Shown: one piece after another, positions 33,110-42,771 of the stretch
Layout: every line of letters starts with the position of its first letter
How positions within the stretch are numbered: the stretch's first letter is position 1
Source of the DNA: Pseudomonas ovata
Lineage (GTDB): Bacteria; Pseudomonadota; Gammaproteobacteria; Pseudomonadales; Pseudomonadaceae
Length of the DNA: 64,000 bases
Assembly: GCF_003131185.1 (NCBI RefSeq)
Contig: NZ_QFFU01000013.1
Coordinates: 90,658 to 154,657, forward strand
Direction: 5' to 3'
Made by a program: the position numbers and the translations under genes
Notes under the pieces: model-generated
The model's input: only the letters and a program-made list of their open reading frames with translations
Database searches by the model: none
Told to the model about the DNA's origin: nothing

Positions 33110-36100
33110 ATGAGAATCGCCCAGATCGCGCCCCTGGCCGAAAGCTGCCCGCCGCAGTTGTACGGGGGCACCGAACGCATTGTGTCGTACCTGACCGAAG
33201 AGCTGGTTCGCCTGGGGCATGAGGTGACGCTGTTTGCCAGCGGCGACTCGCAGACCCGGGCGCGCCTGGTGGCAGGCGTGCCTCGGGCCTTGCGCCTGGG
33301 CCCAAGGCCCGAATTTCCCGACACCTTCCCCTTGCTGATGCTGGATCGGGTGATCAGGCAGGCGGAACAGTTCGACGTGCTGCATTTTCATGGTGGTCAC
33401 GCCCATCTACCCATGAGTGCCGCCTTGGGAGCACGAGCCGTCACGACCCTGCACGGGCCGTTGCAGCATCCGGAACTGCTGGCCTTTCATGCCGGCTTTC
33501 CCGAAGCACCGCTGGTGTCGATTTCGATGGCACAGCGGCGCCATCTGCAGCGTGGTGTGCACTGGGTCGCCAATATTGCGCATGGGTTGCCGCACGATCT
33601 GCTGCCTTTCACTGCCCGGCCCTCAGGCGACTACCTGGCTTTTCTGGGGCGTATTTCCAGGGAGAAACGACCGGATCGCGCCATCGAGATTGCCTTGGCG
33701 TGCGGTCTGCCGCTACGTATTGCGGCCAAGGTCGACCCGGCCGATGAGGCTTACTGGCGTCAGCAGATCCAGCCGCTGATCGAGGCCAACCCCTCGATCG
33801 AGTTCATCGGTGAAATCGACGAGCATCAGAAGGCCGCGTTTCTTGGCAATGCCAGGGCCTTGCTGTTTCCCATCGACTGGCCAGAGCCGTTCGGGCTGGT
33901 GATGATCGAGGCCATGGCCTGTGGTACGCCGGTGATTGCCTTCAATCAGGGATCGGTACCGGAGGTCATCACGCCTGGGCAATCGGGCTTTATCGTCGAG
34001 AGCGTCGAGCAGGCGGTGGCGGCCATCGGCACGCTCGCCTGCCTTGAGCGTCGCAGGGTGCGCGCAGCATTCGAGCAGCGATTCACAGTGGAACGCATGG
34101 CCGCGCAGTACCTGGCGCTGTATCGACAGCAGGGCGGGCAGGCCGACCGCTCACCGGCACCCAGCGGCAGCTCGTTGCAGGAATTGCGTCCGCGCACCCT
34201 CAAGCATAACGACACCTTTGGGGTCTTTGATCCTCATGGCGATGTGCAGGCGACTGCCGACAGCCCTCAAGGCCTGTTTCACCGTGACACACGGCACTTG
34301 TCGCACTGGCGCCTGACCCTTAACGGAGTGCGTCCGTTATTGCTCAGCTCGACCCTGCGTGACGACAATGCCATGCTGACGTGCGACCTGAGCAACCCGG
34401 GCCTTGAGGACACCCAGGATGCAGAGGGTATGCCCCACGGGCTGATCCATCTGCGTCGCTCGCGATTTCTCTGGCAGCGTTCATGTTTCGAGCGGATCAC
34501 GTTGCGCAATTTCGACCAGCAGCCCTGGCAGGTACAGCTGCAGATTCGCTTTGGCGCCGACTTCAAAGACCTGTTCGAGGTCCGTGGCACATCGCGTCGT
34601 CAGACCGGCCAGCCGCACCCGGCGGCGCTGGAGGCACAGCAGGCACAGCTTTCCTACACCGGGCTGGACGGACGGTTGCGCACCACGACGGTACGTTTTG
34701 ATCCACCGCCACAGCAACTCGACGGCGAACAGGCGGTGTTCGAGCTGACCCTGGCACCCGGTGAACGTCGCTCATTGTTCGTGGCCATCGACTGTGATGC
34801 AGGCGCTTATCCTGTGCCGGTGCGGCATGCCTTTTTCAGTTCGGTGCGCGATGCCCGGCGCGAGCTGCGCACGTTTTCGTCGCGGGCAGCGGCGATCCAG
34901 ACCTCACATGAGGTGTTCAACGAGGTGGTACGGCGCAGTATTTCCGACTTGTACATGCTGATGACCAAGACTGAGCACGGGCTTTATCCTTATGCCGGCA
35001 TTCCCTGGTACAGCACGGTCTTTGGCCGTGATGCGCTGATTACCGCGCTGGAAATGCTCTGGGTCGACCCCGGTATTGCCCGCGGTGTATTGGGCCATCT
35101 GGCGGCGCAGCAGGCCCGGGAGCTGTGCGCTGACAGCGATGCCGAGCCTGGCAAGATCGTGCATGAAGTCCGGCACGGAGAGATGGCCGTGCTGGGTGAG
35201 GTGCCGTTTCGCTGTTATTACGGCAGCATGGATGCCACGCCCTTGTTTGTGATGCTGGCCGGTGCCTATCTTTCGCGCACCAGTGATGTCGCCACGCTGC
35301 AGCACCTGTGGCCGTCGATCGAAGCGGCGCTGGTCTGGATCGATCACTACGGCGACCGTGATGGCGACGGCTTTTTCGAGTACCACCGGCGTGCTGACAG
35401 CGGCTTGCTCAACCAGGGCTGGAAAGACAGCCACGATGCGGTCTTTCATGCCGATGGCCGGCTGGCCAAAGGGCCGATCGCCCTGGTCGAGGTCCAGGCC
35501 TATGTCTATGGCGCCTGGGAAGCCGCGCGCAGCATCGCCCGGCGCCTGGGGCACACCGAGCGGGCCGCGCAACTTAAGGGCAAGGCGGTGCGTCTGCGTC
35601 GCCAGTTCGATGAGCAGTTCTTCGATGAAGCGTTGGGCACTTATGTGCTGGCCCTGGATGGCGACAAGCAGCCCTGCCGGGTACGCACCTCCAATGCCGG
35701 GCATGCGTTGTTCACTGGCATTGCCTACACCGAACGCGCCCGCCATGTGGTGGCCACGCTGATGGGGCGTTCATCGTTCAGTGGCTGGGGGGTGCGCACG
35801 CTGGCTTCGGCGCAGGCGCGCTACAACCCGATGAGCTATCACAACGGTTCGGTCTGGCCCCACGACAATGCGCTGATTGCCGCCGGGTTTTCCCGTTATG
35901 GCTTTCGTCGTGAAGCGGCGCATCTGTGCGAAGGGCTGTTCGCGGCCGCGACCTACCTCGACCTGCGCCGCCTGCCGGAACTGTTCTGCGGCTTTGCCCG
36001 CCAGCGTACCCAGGGACCGACATTCTACCCGGTGGCGTGCTCGCCCCAGGCCTGGGCGGCGGCGGCGCCGTTGTCGATGCTGCAGTCATGCCTGGGGCTG

Positions 36101-36292
36101 CAGTTTGACCCGCAAGGACTGCGCGTGATCTTCGACGAGCCGGTGCTGCCGGCCTTTCTCGATCAGGTTCTGTTGCGCCGCCTGCCGGTCGGCCAGGGTT
36201 CGGTCGACCTGGCCTTGCGGCGCTCGGGCAGCAGCGTGCTGAGCGAGGTATTGCAACGCCAGGGTGATGTGCGGGTACTGGTCACCAGTTGA
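33110..36292 (+). CDS. Fusion of a GT4 glycosyltransferase and an amylo-alpha-1,6-glucosidase-type debranching enzyme
   Basis: The 1060-residue protein starts after an AAGGAGACC ribosome site. Residues 1-345 are GT-B: LYGGTERIVSYLTEEL, AFLGRISREKRPDRAIEIA, and the GT4 nucleotide-binding PEPFGLVMIEAMACGTPVIA. Residues about 365-1060 match bacterial glycogen-debranching proteins: an N-terminal beta domain (HNDTFGVFDPHGDV, GLFHRDTRHLSHW) and an (alpha/alpha)6 barrel with TVFGRDALITALEMLW, LNQGWKDSHDAV and YHNGSVWPHDNALIA. Such genes usually sit side by side; here they share one chain. It probably makes and trims alpha-glucan. No frameshift is seen. Confidence 0.88.
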   Translation: MRIAQIAPLAESCPPQLYGGTERIVSYLTEELVRLGHEVTLFASGDSQTRARLVAGVPRALRLGPRPEFPDTFPLLMLDRVIRQAEQFDVLHFHGGHAHLPMSAALGARAVTTLHGPLQHPELLAFHAGFPEAPLVSISMAQRRHLQRGVHWVANIAHGLPHDLLPFTARPSGDYLAFLGRISREKRPDRAIEIALACGLPLRIAAKVDPADEAYWRQQIQPLIEANPSIEFIGEIDEHQKAAFLGNARALLFPIDWPEPFGLVMIEAMACGTPVIAFNQGSVPEVITPGQSGFIVESVEQAVAAIGTLACLERRRVRAAFEQRFTVERMAAQYLALYRQQGGQADRSPAPSGSSLQELRPRTLKHNDTFGVFDPHGDVQATADSPQGLFHRDTRHLSHWRLTLNGVRPLLLSSTLRDDNAMLTCDLSNPGLEDTQDAEGMPHGLIHLRRSRFLWQRSCFERITLRNFDQQPWQVQLQIRFGADFKDLFEVRGTSRRQTGQPHPAALEAQQAQLSYTGLDGRLRTTTVRFDPPPQQLDGEQAVFELTLAPGERRSLFVAIDCDAGAYPVPVRHAFFSSVRDARRELRTFSSRAAAIQTSHEVFNEVVRRSISDLYMLMTKTEHGLYPYAGIPWYSTVFGRDALITALEMLWVDPGIARGVLGHLAAQQARELCADSDAEPGKIVHEVRHGEMAVLGEVPFRCYYGSMDATPLFVMLAGAYLSRTSDVATLQHLWPSIEAALVWIDHYGDRDGDGFFEYHRRADSGLLNQGWKDSHDAVFHADGRLAKGPIALVEVQAYVYGAWEAARSIARRLGHTERAAQLKGKAVRLRRQFDEQFFDEALGTYVLALDGDKQPCRVRTSNAGHALFTGIAYTERARHVVATLMGRSSFSGWGVRTLASAQARYNPMSYHNGSVWPHDNALIAAGFSRYGFRREAAHLCEGLFAAATYLDLRRLPELFCGFARQRTQGPTFYPVACSPQAWAAAAPLSMLQSCLGLQFDPQGLRVIFDEPVLPAFLDQVLLRRLPVGQGSVDLALRRSGSSVLSEVLQRQGDVRVLVTS

Positions 36293-36308
36293 ACGGGGCA
36301 ACAGCCTG

Positions 36309-37094
36309 TCATTTCATGGGTTCCAGCCCGTTGTCACGCATTGTGCCGGCCGCTTCGCTCGAGGCCAGGTAATCGAGCAGCGCCTGGGCGTCCTGCGGGT
36401 GATTGCTGCGACTGGCCACGGCGCCGCAGTACAAGGTCATCTGCTGTGCCTGATCGGGGATCAGCCCCACAATCTGGATACCGTTCGCCTGCTTGAGCTC
36501 GCTGAGCTGCTGAAAACCCACCTGCGCCTCGCCACGCGCCAGGACATCGCCTACCGGCTCAGTGCTGATCATCCGGCTCTTGTCTTGTACACGATCGGCA
36601 ATGTGCATCCGGTTGAACATCACCCGCGATACATAAAGACCGCTGGAGCTGTCCGAATAGGCGATGGACGAAGCGTCCAGCAGGGTCTGGCGGAAGTTCT
36701 CCATGGTGCTGATATCCGGCTTGGGCGCCCCGGCCGGCACGGCCAAGGCAATAAAGGCCTTGCCCAGTTCGACGCGGCTGTCGGCATCGGCATGCCCGTC
36801 CTTGATCAGCCGTTCCAGGGCCGGACGGCTCAACAGCACAACATCGGCCGGCTCCTGGCGAGCCATGCGATTGGCTATCGCATAGGGTGCATTGCCTGTC
36901 GAGGGCGCCAGTTGCGCCACCAGGCGTACGCCAGTGCGCTTCTCATAGTCGGTGCTTAGTGCCTGGAAAGCGCCCATGGTGGCGCTGGAGGCCAGAACGA
37001 TCAGTTGTAGAGGCTTGGCAGTGGCTGCATACGCAAAAGACAGCGGCAGAAAAGACAGAACACCGCCGAGCAGCCAGGGAAGTAGATTTTTCAA
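36309..37094 (-). CDS. ModA-like periplasmic substrate-binding protein
   Basis: TTG at 37094 is preferred. It has an AAGG about 10 nt upstream and leads into a signal peptide (LKNLLPWLLGGVLSFLPLSFAYAA). The mature domain has the type II binding-protein opening LQLIVLASSATMGAFQALSTDYEKRTG, then APSTGNAPYAIANRMARQEPADVVLLS and a C-terminal AQALLDYLASSEAAGTMRDNGLEP typical of ModA-like proteins. No permease or ATPase is nearby, so it is an orphan binding protein. The ligand may be an oxyanion or a small organic molecule. Confidence 0.8.
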   Translation of the reverse strand: MKNLLPWLLGGVLSFLPLSFAYAATAKPLQLIVLASSATMGAFQALSTDYEKRTGVRLVAQLAPSTGNAPYAIANRMARQEPADVVLLSRPALERLIKDGHADADSRVELGKAFIALAVPAGAPKPDISTMENFRQTLLDASSIAYSDSSSGLYVSRVMFNRMHIADRVQDKSRMISTEPVGDVLARGEAQVGFQQLSELKQANGIQIVGLIPDQAQQMTLYCGAVASRSNHPQDAQALLDYLASSEAAGTMRDNGLEPMK

Positions 37095-37482
37095 TGGAAG
37101 ATTGACCTTGCTGTCACTTGAATCGGCAAGTATGTGGCAAAAACGCGCAGGCGTCGGGCAACCGAGGGCAATTGGCGGCAGATTTCGGGCCCGGTACGGG
37201 TCCATCCATCGCTTGATCGGGCCGGGTCGCCTGTTGACTGCCACACTGATTGACGTCTGTATCCCGAACCTGGAAACCGTGTAGATCGGGCGCCATGCGT
37301 CAAGGTTCCTGTCGACGGCGGTGGTCACCCTGAAGTGTCCTGCACGATCAAATCCGTTGCACGCTTACTTGTTACAGGCGTGAACAGGCCCGTCGGGTTC
37401 AGTTGCCCTTGAACAGCGATACGGATTATTCAACCGGCGGTATCAGCCGCTTTATTCACTTTACAGACAGTCGGTTGCCTGT
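37095..37482. other. Intergenic region, no gene recognised
   Basis: This 388-bp stretch carries the divergent upstream regions of the binding-protein gene and the AP2-like gene. The segment 37365-37480 just before the AP2-like start is less GC-rich and contains ACTTGTTACAGGCGTG, echoed as ACTTGTTACAGGGGTG at 38169-38184. The echo may be a shared regulatory site of the two AP2-like genes. Confidence 0.4.
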
Positions 37483-38118
37483 ATGAACACTGAGTCTGAA
37501 ATCGATATTTCAGGCCTGAGGTGTTACGACAAGAGTGTCGATGATGTCACCTATAGCGTTCCGCGCGGCATTACCCGGGAAACCCGAGGCCGTGTGTGGA
37601 TCGTTCGTGTCCTGAAAAACAAGAAAGTGCAAGTGTCCGCCCGCTTTACCGATCGGCGCTTCGGGGGCACGCGGCGTGCACTCGATGCCGCCATTCTTCA
37701 TCTGCTTCATAGTGGCCATGCCTGGCGTCGCGACGATGTGCTGCAATTGAATGAACGTACGGCGGTTCATTGGCGCAAGCGCAGTGGCGTCGGATTATGT
37801 GCCGTGGCGTATGTCACGCATCGGGGACCCGGGCGGGGCGAGACCTTTTTTCTTTCCACCTACCGGCGCGTGGCCAGTGGCCGGGGCATGGAGAAGTTTC
37901 GCGGCAAGCTGGTGAGTGTGCTGGAACGGGCCTGGGAAATAGACAACGAGGCCAGGGACACGCCTTATCCGGTGCAGAAAAGCATTCGCCAGGCAGTCGA
38001 TCGCTTGCTCGACAGTGACGTATTTACGCGTTTCAAGCAGGCCGGACAACGTAAGGTTGACCAGATTGCCGTGGCCCAGTATGTGGAATCCCTGAACCGC
38101 TACAAGGGACGCTGGTGA
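37483..38118 (+). CDS. AP2-like DNA-binding protein, stand-alone paralogue
   Basis: The 211-residue protein resembles tandem AP2-type units, each of three strands plus a helix. The first is PRGITRETRGRVWIVRV, then VQVSARF and GGTRRALDAAILHL (about residues 28-75). The second is RKRSGVGLCAVAYV, then GETFFLST and GMEKFRGKLVSVLERA (about 98-155). It shares well over half of its residues, by eye, with the C-terminal part of the 38571-39593 protein, including WRKRSGVGLCAV and GPGRGETFF. AP2-like domains bind DNA in plants, phages and mobile elements. Role unknown; possibly a regulator of its fused paralogue. The AP2 call comes from pattern, not search. Confidence 0.6.
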   Translation: MNTESEIDISGLRCYDKSVDDVTYSVPRGITRETRGRVWIVRVLKNKKVQVSARFTDRRFGGTRRALDAAILHLLHSGHAWRRDDVLQLNERTAVHWRKRSGVGLCAVAYVTHRGPGRGETFFLSTYRRVASGRGMEKFRGKLVSVLERAWEIDNEARDTPYPVQKSIRQAVDRLLDSDVFTRFKQAGQRKVDQIAVAQYVESLNRYKGRW

Positions 38119-38570
38119 TGCTCTAAAAGGCCGCGTTTAATATTAAAATGAGGGGGATATTCAAGCCCATCCAACTTGTTACAGGGGTGTAGAAGAGTGT
38201 CGTTAACCCATGGATATCACGGCGCCTGCTGATTATTTCCGACCCCTGTACAATCCGATAGGCGGTTGAAACAGACCGTTGGCTTGATCAGCCCTGATCG
38301 ATGATGAATAATCGCTGGGCTGGCGCGCTGGATAATGTCAGCCGATTCAGCCTGTTGTCCCGATGGGCTTACACTAAAACAGGGAACTCCAACTTAAGGC
38401 GTTTGTCATTTTTTTAGTTGCCTGATCCATGATGACGAACTGTGCAGATATGGCCATTTAATATTGCTTTGCCATATCTACAGATCCTGCAGTGAACCGG
38501 TTCGCAAAACGACGGTGCCGCGCAAGGTTTTTTACTGCCAGGCCCGGATAATGACAGCAGGATATTTTTC
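38119..38570. promoter_or_regulatory. Intergenic region with operator-like palindrome before the ParE-AP2 gene
   Basis: AGATATGGC (38446-38454) and GCCATATCT (38471-38479) form perfect 9-bp arms around 16 nt, about 95-125 bp upstream of the downstream start. The region also repeats ACTTGTTACAGG seen before the stand-alone AP2-like gene. AT-content is higher than in the flanks. No gene is recognised. Confidence 0.45.
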
Positions 38571-39593
38571 ATGGCTTCTGACGTTTCACAGATTCCGGAC
38601 AGCGTTCAGGGCGAACGCCTGGACCACCGGATCAGGCGGACACCGCACAGCGCAATCGAGGCAGGCATCATGCTGAAAATGACACGCAAGGCCAGCCTGG
38701 ATCTGGACGAGATTTTCCAGCATTACAAGGAACTGGTCGGTGCCGAACAGGCCGAGGCCATTGTCGATGACGTAATGGCCGAGAGTCAGGCGCTGGAACG
38801 CTGCAGCGCGCTGGACACGACCCATCCCCAGAACATGCCGGCCGTACGCGAACTGGCGCTCAAGCGCTGGCCGTTCCTGACCACCTACCATGTCACACCC
38901 GGATCTATACAGATCCTGAGTTTCCTGCATCGAAACGGCCAGCCCATCAACCAGCCACTGGAGCCCAGCACCGACGTCTGGGTGCGCTCCTCGGTCGATG
39001 TCTCTGGCCTGCGTTGTTATCAGAAAACCATCGATGGGCTGACCTACAACGTGCCCCGTGGCATCAGCCGCGAGGTCCGCAGCGCGGTCTGGGTCGTGCG
39101 TATCGTGCGCGACAAGCGTGTCATATTGCAGTCGCGATTTGCCGATGCCACATTCGGCAGCACGCTGGGTGCGCTGGAAGCGGCGAGCATTCACCTCAAG
39201 CACAGTGGTCATGCGTGCCTTGAGCAAGACATCCTGCAACTTGACGAGCATGCCGCTGTGCATTGGCGCAAGCGCAGTGGGGTGGGCCTGTGTGCGGTGT
39301 CCTATGTCACCAGCAACGGACCGGGCCGTGGTGAGACGTTCTTTATCTCGACCTGGAAACGGGTTGAAAGCGGTCGGGGCCTGGACAAGTTCCGCGCCAA
39401 GCTGGTGGAAACACTGGCGTGCTCCCATGCCTTGCAACACGACCTGGCCCAAGTGCCGGAGCCGGTGCTCAAACACCTGGAAATCCAGGTTAAAAAGCTG
39501 ATGGCCAGCGCGTCTTTCGAGGCGTTTGTAGAGGCTGGCAAGCGCAAGGCCGAGCGTATTGCGGTCGGCGAATATGTCGACAGCCTCAGGTAG
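38571..39593 (+). CDS. ParE/RelE-like toxin domain fused to an AP2-like DNA-binding domain
   Basis: The start ATG has AGGA 8 nt upstream; an internal ATG at 38670 is possible. Residues about 34-135 match a ParE/RelE toxin: LDLDEIFQHYKELVGAEQA, then the late PAVRELALKRWPFLTTYHV and SIQILSFLHRNGQ, the usual Arg-Glu-Leu and His-x-x-x strands. Residues about 140-340 are the AP2-like region shared with the protein at 37483. ParE toxins poison gyrase and RelE cleaves mRNA; which applies cannot be told. No ParD, Phd or RelB antitoxin gene is adjacent. The fusion is seen directly; that the C-terminal part restrains or targets the toxin is inference. Confidence 0.65.
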   Translation: MASDVSQIPDSVQGERLDHRIRRTPHSAIEAGIMLKMTRKASLDLDEIFQHYKELVGAEQAEAIVDDVMAESQALERCSALDTTHPQNMPAVRELALKRWPFLTTYHVTPGSIQILSFLHRNGQPINQPLEPSTDVWVRSSVDVSGLRCYQKTIDGLTYNVPRGISREVRSAVWVVRIVRDKRVILQSRFADATFGSTLGALEAASIHLKHSGHACLEQDILQLDEHAAVHWRKRSGVGLCAVSYVTSNGPGRGETFFISTWKRVESGRGLDKFRAKLVETLACSHALQHDLAQVPEPVLKHLEIQVKKLMASASFEAFVEAGKRKAERIAVGEYVDSLR

Positions 39594-39622
39594 TTCAAGA
39601 GAGCACCCAAGGAGGCCGGCCA

Positions 39623-40582
39623 TTGGAGAATGACGCATGCCTGTGTTCAGAGCAGGATATCGCGCAGGCAAGGCAGTTCAATAAGAAGCTTGCCTGGCTG
39701 CCGCGTTTTCGCATCAGAAATCGCCTCACACCCATGGCCATTCAGGCCCTGCTGCGCATGAGCCAGTTGGGGCGCAGCCGTGGTCTGCACAGGCATGGCC
39801 TGCACGCCGAACGCAGAATCGTGACAGTGGACGGAACGACGGTGCCGGTCAGGATCATCAGGCCCGCTGGCAAGGCCAGGGGGATCGTGCTCGATTTCCA
39901 TGGTGGCGGTTGGGTGATCGGCAACGCGCAGATGAATGACGACCTCAACGCCGGCCTGGTCAAGGCCTGCGACGTGGCGGTCATTTCAGTGGATTACCGG
40001 CTTGCCGTGTCGACACCGATCGAAGGTCTGCTCCAGGACTGCCTGTGTGCTGCCCGCTGGCTGCTGGGGGACGCTCCGGAATTTGCCGGTTTACCCGTCA
40101 TTGTTGTCGGCGAGTCAGCCGGTGGCCATCTGGCGGTGGCCACGTTACTGGCGTTGAAAGCGTGGCCTGACCTGCTGCGTCGGGTCAGTGCTACGGTGCT
40201 GTACTACGGGGTGTTCGACCTCAGCGGCACACCCAGTGTGCGCACCGCCGGCCCGGAGACACTGTTGCTGGACGGCCCGGGCATGGTCGAGGCGTTTCAG
40301 ATGCTTACCCCTGGACTGAGCGATGCACAACGTCGACAGGCTCCGGTCTCACCGCTGTATGGCGACTTCACCGATTTCCCGCCTGCGCTGATGTTTGTTG
40401 GCGAGCTGGATCCGCTTAGCGATGACACCTTCGGCCTGGCCGAACGCTGGGCCCGGTCGGCAGAGGTTGAAATGCACAGGTTGCCGGCCGCACCGCATGG
40501 GTTCATTCATTTCCCCACGACGATGGCGAACAAGGTGCTGGCGTACACCCGTCAATGGGTGACGAAGCGGATCGGGGATTGA
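39623..40582 (+). CDS. Alpha/beta hydrolase, hormone-sensitive-lipase-type esterase
   Basis: TTG at 39623 follows AAGGAGG by 7 nt, a strong ribosome site for a rare start. The 319-residue protein shows the HSL oxyanion motif LDFHGGGW, the nucleophile elbow VVGESAGGH, then the acid in GELDPLSDD and the histidine in APHGFIHF, so the triad is complete. It hydrolyses short-chain esters in family members. No signal peptide is evident, so it is probably cytoplasmic. It starts 30 bp after the ParE-AP2 gene and may be co-transcribed with it. Confidence 0.88.
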   Translation: MENDACLCSEQDIAQARQFNKKLAWLPRFRIRNRLTPMAIQALLRMSQLGRSRGLHRHGLHAERRIVTVDGTTVPVRIIRPAGKARGIVLDFHGGGWVIGNAQMNDDLNAGLVKACDVAVISVDYRLAVSTPIEGLLQDCLCAARWLLGDAPEFAGLPVIVVGESAGGHLAVATLLALKAWPDLLRRVSATVLYYGVFDLSGTPSVRTAGPETLLLDGPGMVEAFQMLTPGLSDAQRRQAPVSPLYGDFTDFPPALMFVGELDPLSDDTFGLAERWARSAEVEMHRLPAAPHGFIHFPTTMANKVLAYTRQWVTKRIGD

Positions 40583-40650
40583 GTGGAGGAATCTTCAAGA
40601 GAGATTCTGTCGTGAGAGGTGCCGCCCGGCGCCTCCCACATCAAATGGAC

Positions 40651-42561
40651 TCAAACCTTGAAGCGGCTGACCATCATCTGCAACTGACCACCCAGACGCG
40701 CCAGTTCGACGCTTGAAGCCGCCGTTTCTTCGCTGGCCGCAGCGGTCTGTTCAGACACGTCACGCACGTTGACAATGCTGCGGCTGATTTCCTCGGCCAC
40801 CGCGCTCTGCTGTTCGGCGGCAGCGGCGATCTGCTGGTTCATGGCCTGAATGTTGGAGACTGTCTGGGTGATGCTGCCCAGCGAATCACCGGCCTTGCGG
40901 CTCAACTCCACGCTGCTGTTGGTCAGCTCACGGCTGCCAAGCATGATGCTCGACACTTGGCGGGTGCCGCTCTGCAGGCCGGCGACCAGGCCTTCGATTT
41001 CTTCGGTTGACTGTTGGGTGCGCTGGGCCAGCCCACGCACCTCATCAGCGACCACGGCAAAGCCACGCCCGGCTTCGCCGGCACGTGCCGCCTCAATGGC
41101 GGCGTTGAGGGCCAGCAGGTTGGTCTGCTGGGCCACGGACTTGATGACGTCCATGACCTTGCCGATCTTGTCGCTTTCCTGTTCCAGCTCGGTCATGGCA
41201 TCGGCGGAACGCTTGACCTCGGTGGCCAGGCGTTCGATCTGGGCAATCGCCTCGCCCACCACCCGGTCGCCATCGCGCGCTTCACGGTCGGCGGCCGAAG
41301 CGGCTTGCGAGGCCTGTTCGGCATTGCGGGCCACTTCCTGGACGGTGGCCGACATTTCATGCATGGCCGTGGCCACCTGGTCGGTTTCGGTTTTCTGGCT
41401 GTTGACGCCGGCGCTGGTCTGCTCGGTGACGGCCGAGAGTTCTTCGGCGGCGCTGGCAATCTGGGTCACGCTGTCACGAATGCCGGTGATCAGCTCGCGC
41501 AAGGTGCTGCCCATGCGCTGGATGCCTTGTTGCAGCACACCCAGTTCGTCGCGGCGCGTCACTTCCAGGGTGCGGGTCAGGTCGCCCGAGGCAATACGCT
41601 CGACCACTTCCAGTGTCTGCTGCAGCGGGCGGGTGATCTGGCGGGTAATCAACACGGCCGCCACGATACCGAGGATCAGGGCCAGCAAGGTGCAGATGAC
41701 CTGCCATTGACGGGCCTGGGCGCTTTCTATGTCACGACGGTCCAGTTGAAGCTGGTTGAGGTCTTCGTTGATCTTGACGATGTCCTGGCCCTGAGTGGTC
41801 ATTTCCTTGCGTGCCTGAACGATCTGCGCATCACCTGCCTTGAAACCTTGCAGGGCCGCACGGTAACCCAGCAGCGCGTTTTCCAGCTGCTTGACGCGTG
41901 CAGCCTGGCTGCCAGCGAAGACGCTGTTCATGCGCTCCAGCCCGTTGAGGGTCGTCTCCAGCTGGCCGAAGGCTTTTTGCTCGCCCTCAGGATTGGGAGC
42001 TGCCGCGTAGCCACGCACTTCGTAACGCACCTTGAGCAGGTCCAGGCGGGTCTGGACCATGACCTGGTATTGCTCCAGTTGTTCGGCATCACCCTGGACT
42101 TCAGCCAGGGTCTGGTCGACCAGCTCAGCAGCCTTTTGTGCCTGGATGGCCATGTCGGCCCGCGCCTGATTGCTGGTCTTGTAGCCGGTACGCATGTCGT
42201 TGAACGACTGCTGATAAGCGCTGCTGACCTGGCTCAACTGATTGAGCATCTTGAGGTTGTCGGCGCTTTTAAAGGTCTTGAGCAGGTAGTCGATCTGGCC
42301 CTTGAAGCCATCGAAGGACGCCTGCACGGTGTCGGCCACCTTTTCGTCACCGTTGGCCACCATGTACTGCAGGCGGGCAACACGCAATTTGGTCAACTGG
42401 ACATTGAGCGTGCCGATGTCGCTCATCCAGTTGCTGCGGTCAATGAGCTTGCCCAGACCGGTCCAGCTGACAAGGGCTAAAATGGCAGTAAAAACAAGCA
42501 CCAGACCAAAGCCCAGCGCCAGTTTCATATTGACGCTGATATTGGAAAACCAGCTGTTCAT
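40651..42561 (-). CDS. Methyl-accepting chemotaxis protein with helical bimodular (HBM) sensor, McpS/McpQ-like
   Basis: The 636-residue protein has TM1 at about 12-32, an all-helical periplasmic sensor of about 255 residues, TM2 at about 290-310, HAMP (ITRPLQQTLEVVERIASGDL) and the signalling domain with hairpin tip NLLALNAAIEAARAGEAGRGFAVVADEVR. Length and opening (MNSWFSNISVNMKLALGFGLVLV) closely resemble P. putida McpS as I recall it, which senses TCA-cycle acids. The exact ligand cannot be read. It is divergent from the second receptor gene. Confidence 0.92.
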   Translation of the reverse strand: MNSWFSNISVNMKLALGFGLVLVFTAILALVSWTGLGKLIDRSNWMSDIGTLNVQLTKLRVARLQYMVANGDEKVADTVQASFDGFKGQIDYLLKTFKSADNLKMLNQLSQVSSAYQQSFNDMRTGYKTSNQARADMAIQAQKAAELVDQTLAEVQGDAEQLEQYQVMVQTRLDLLKVRYEVRGYAAAPNPEGEQKAFGQLETTLNGLERMNSVFAGSQAARVKQLENALLGYRAALQGFKAGDAQIVQARKEMTTQGQDIVKINEDLNQLQLDRRDIESAQARQWQVICTLLALILGIVAAVLITRQITRPLQQTLEVVERIASGDLTRTLEVTRRDELGVLQQGIQRMGSTLRELITGIRDSVTQIASAAEELSAVTEQTSAGVNSQKTETDQVATAMHEMSATVQEVARNAEQASQAASAADREARDGDRVVGEAIAQIERLATEVKRSADAMTELEQESDKIGKVMDVIKSVAQQTNLLALNAAIEAARAGEAGRGFAVVADEVRGLAQRTQQSTEEIEGLVAGLQSGTRQVSSIMLGSRELTNSSVELSRKAGDSLGSITQTVSNIQAMNQQIAAAAEQQSAVAEEISRSIVNVRDVSEQTAAASEETAASSVELARLGGQLQMMVSRFKV

Positions 42562-42771
42562 TCGACGTTCTCCTGGAATGTCTATTCTAATGATTCGGGC
42601 CGCTGGGATTGTTTTTGTGAGGCCATCGCAAGGTATAACGCACTACGCTATCGGCGGCAGAACGTCTGGCTGTAAGGAAAAATGAGTAATTTTTTGAAAA
42701 AAGCCTGTTCTTCTTTCACCAGCCTTTCATTTGGTGCAGGCCACGTTTATAAAGGGCTCCAGGACCCTTCA

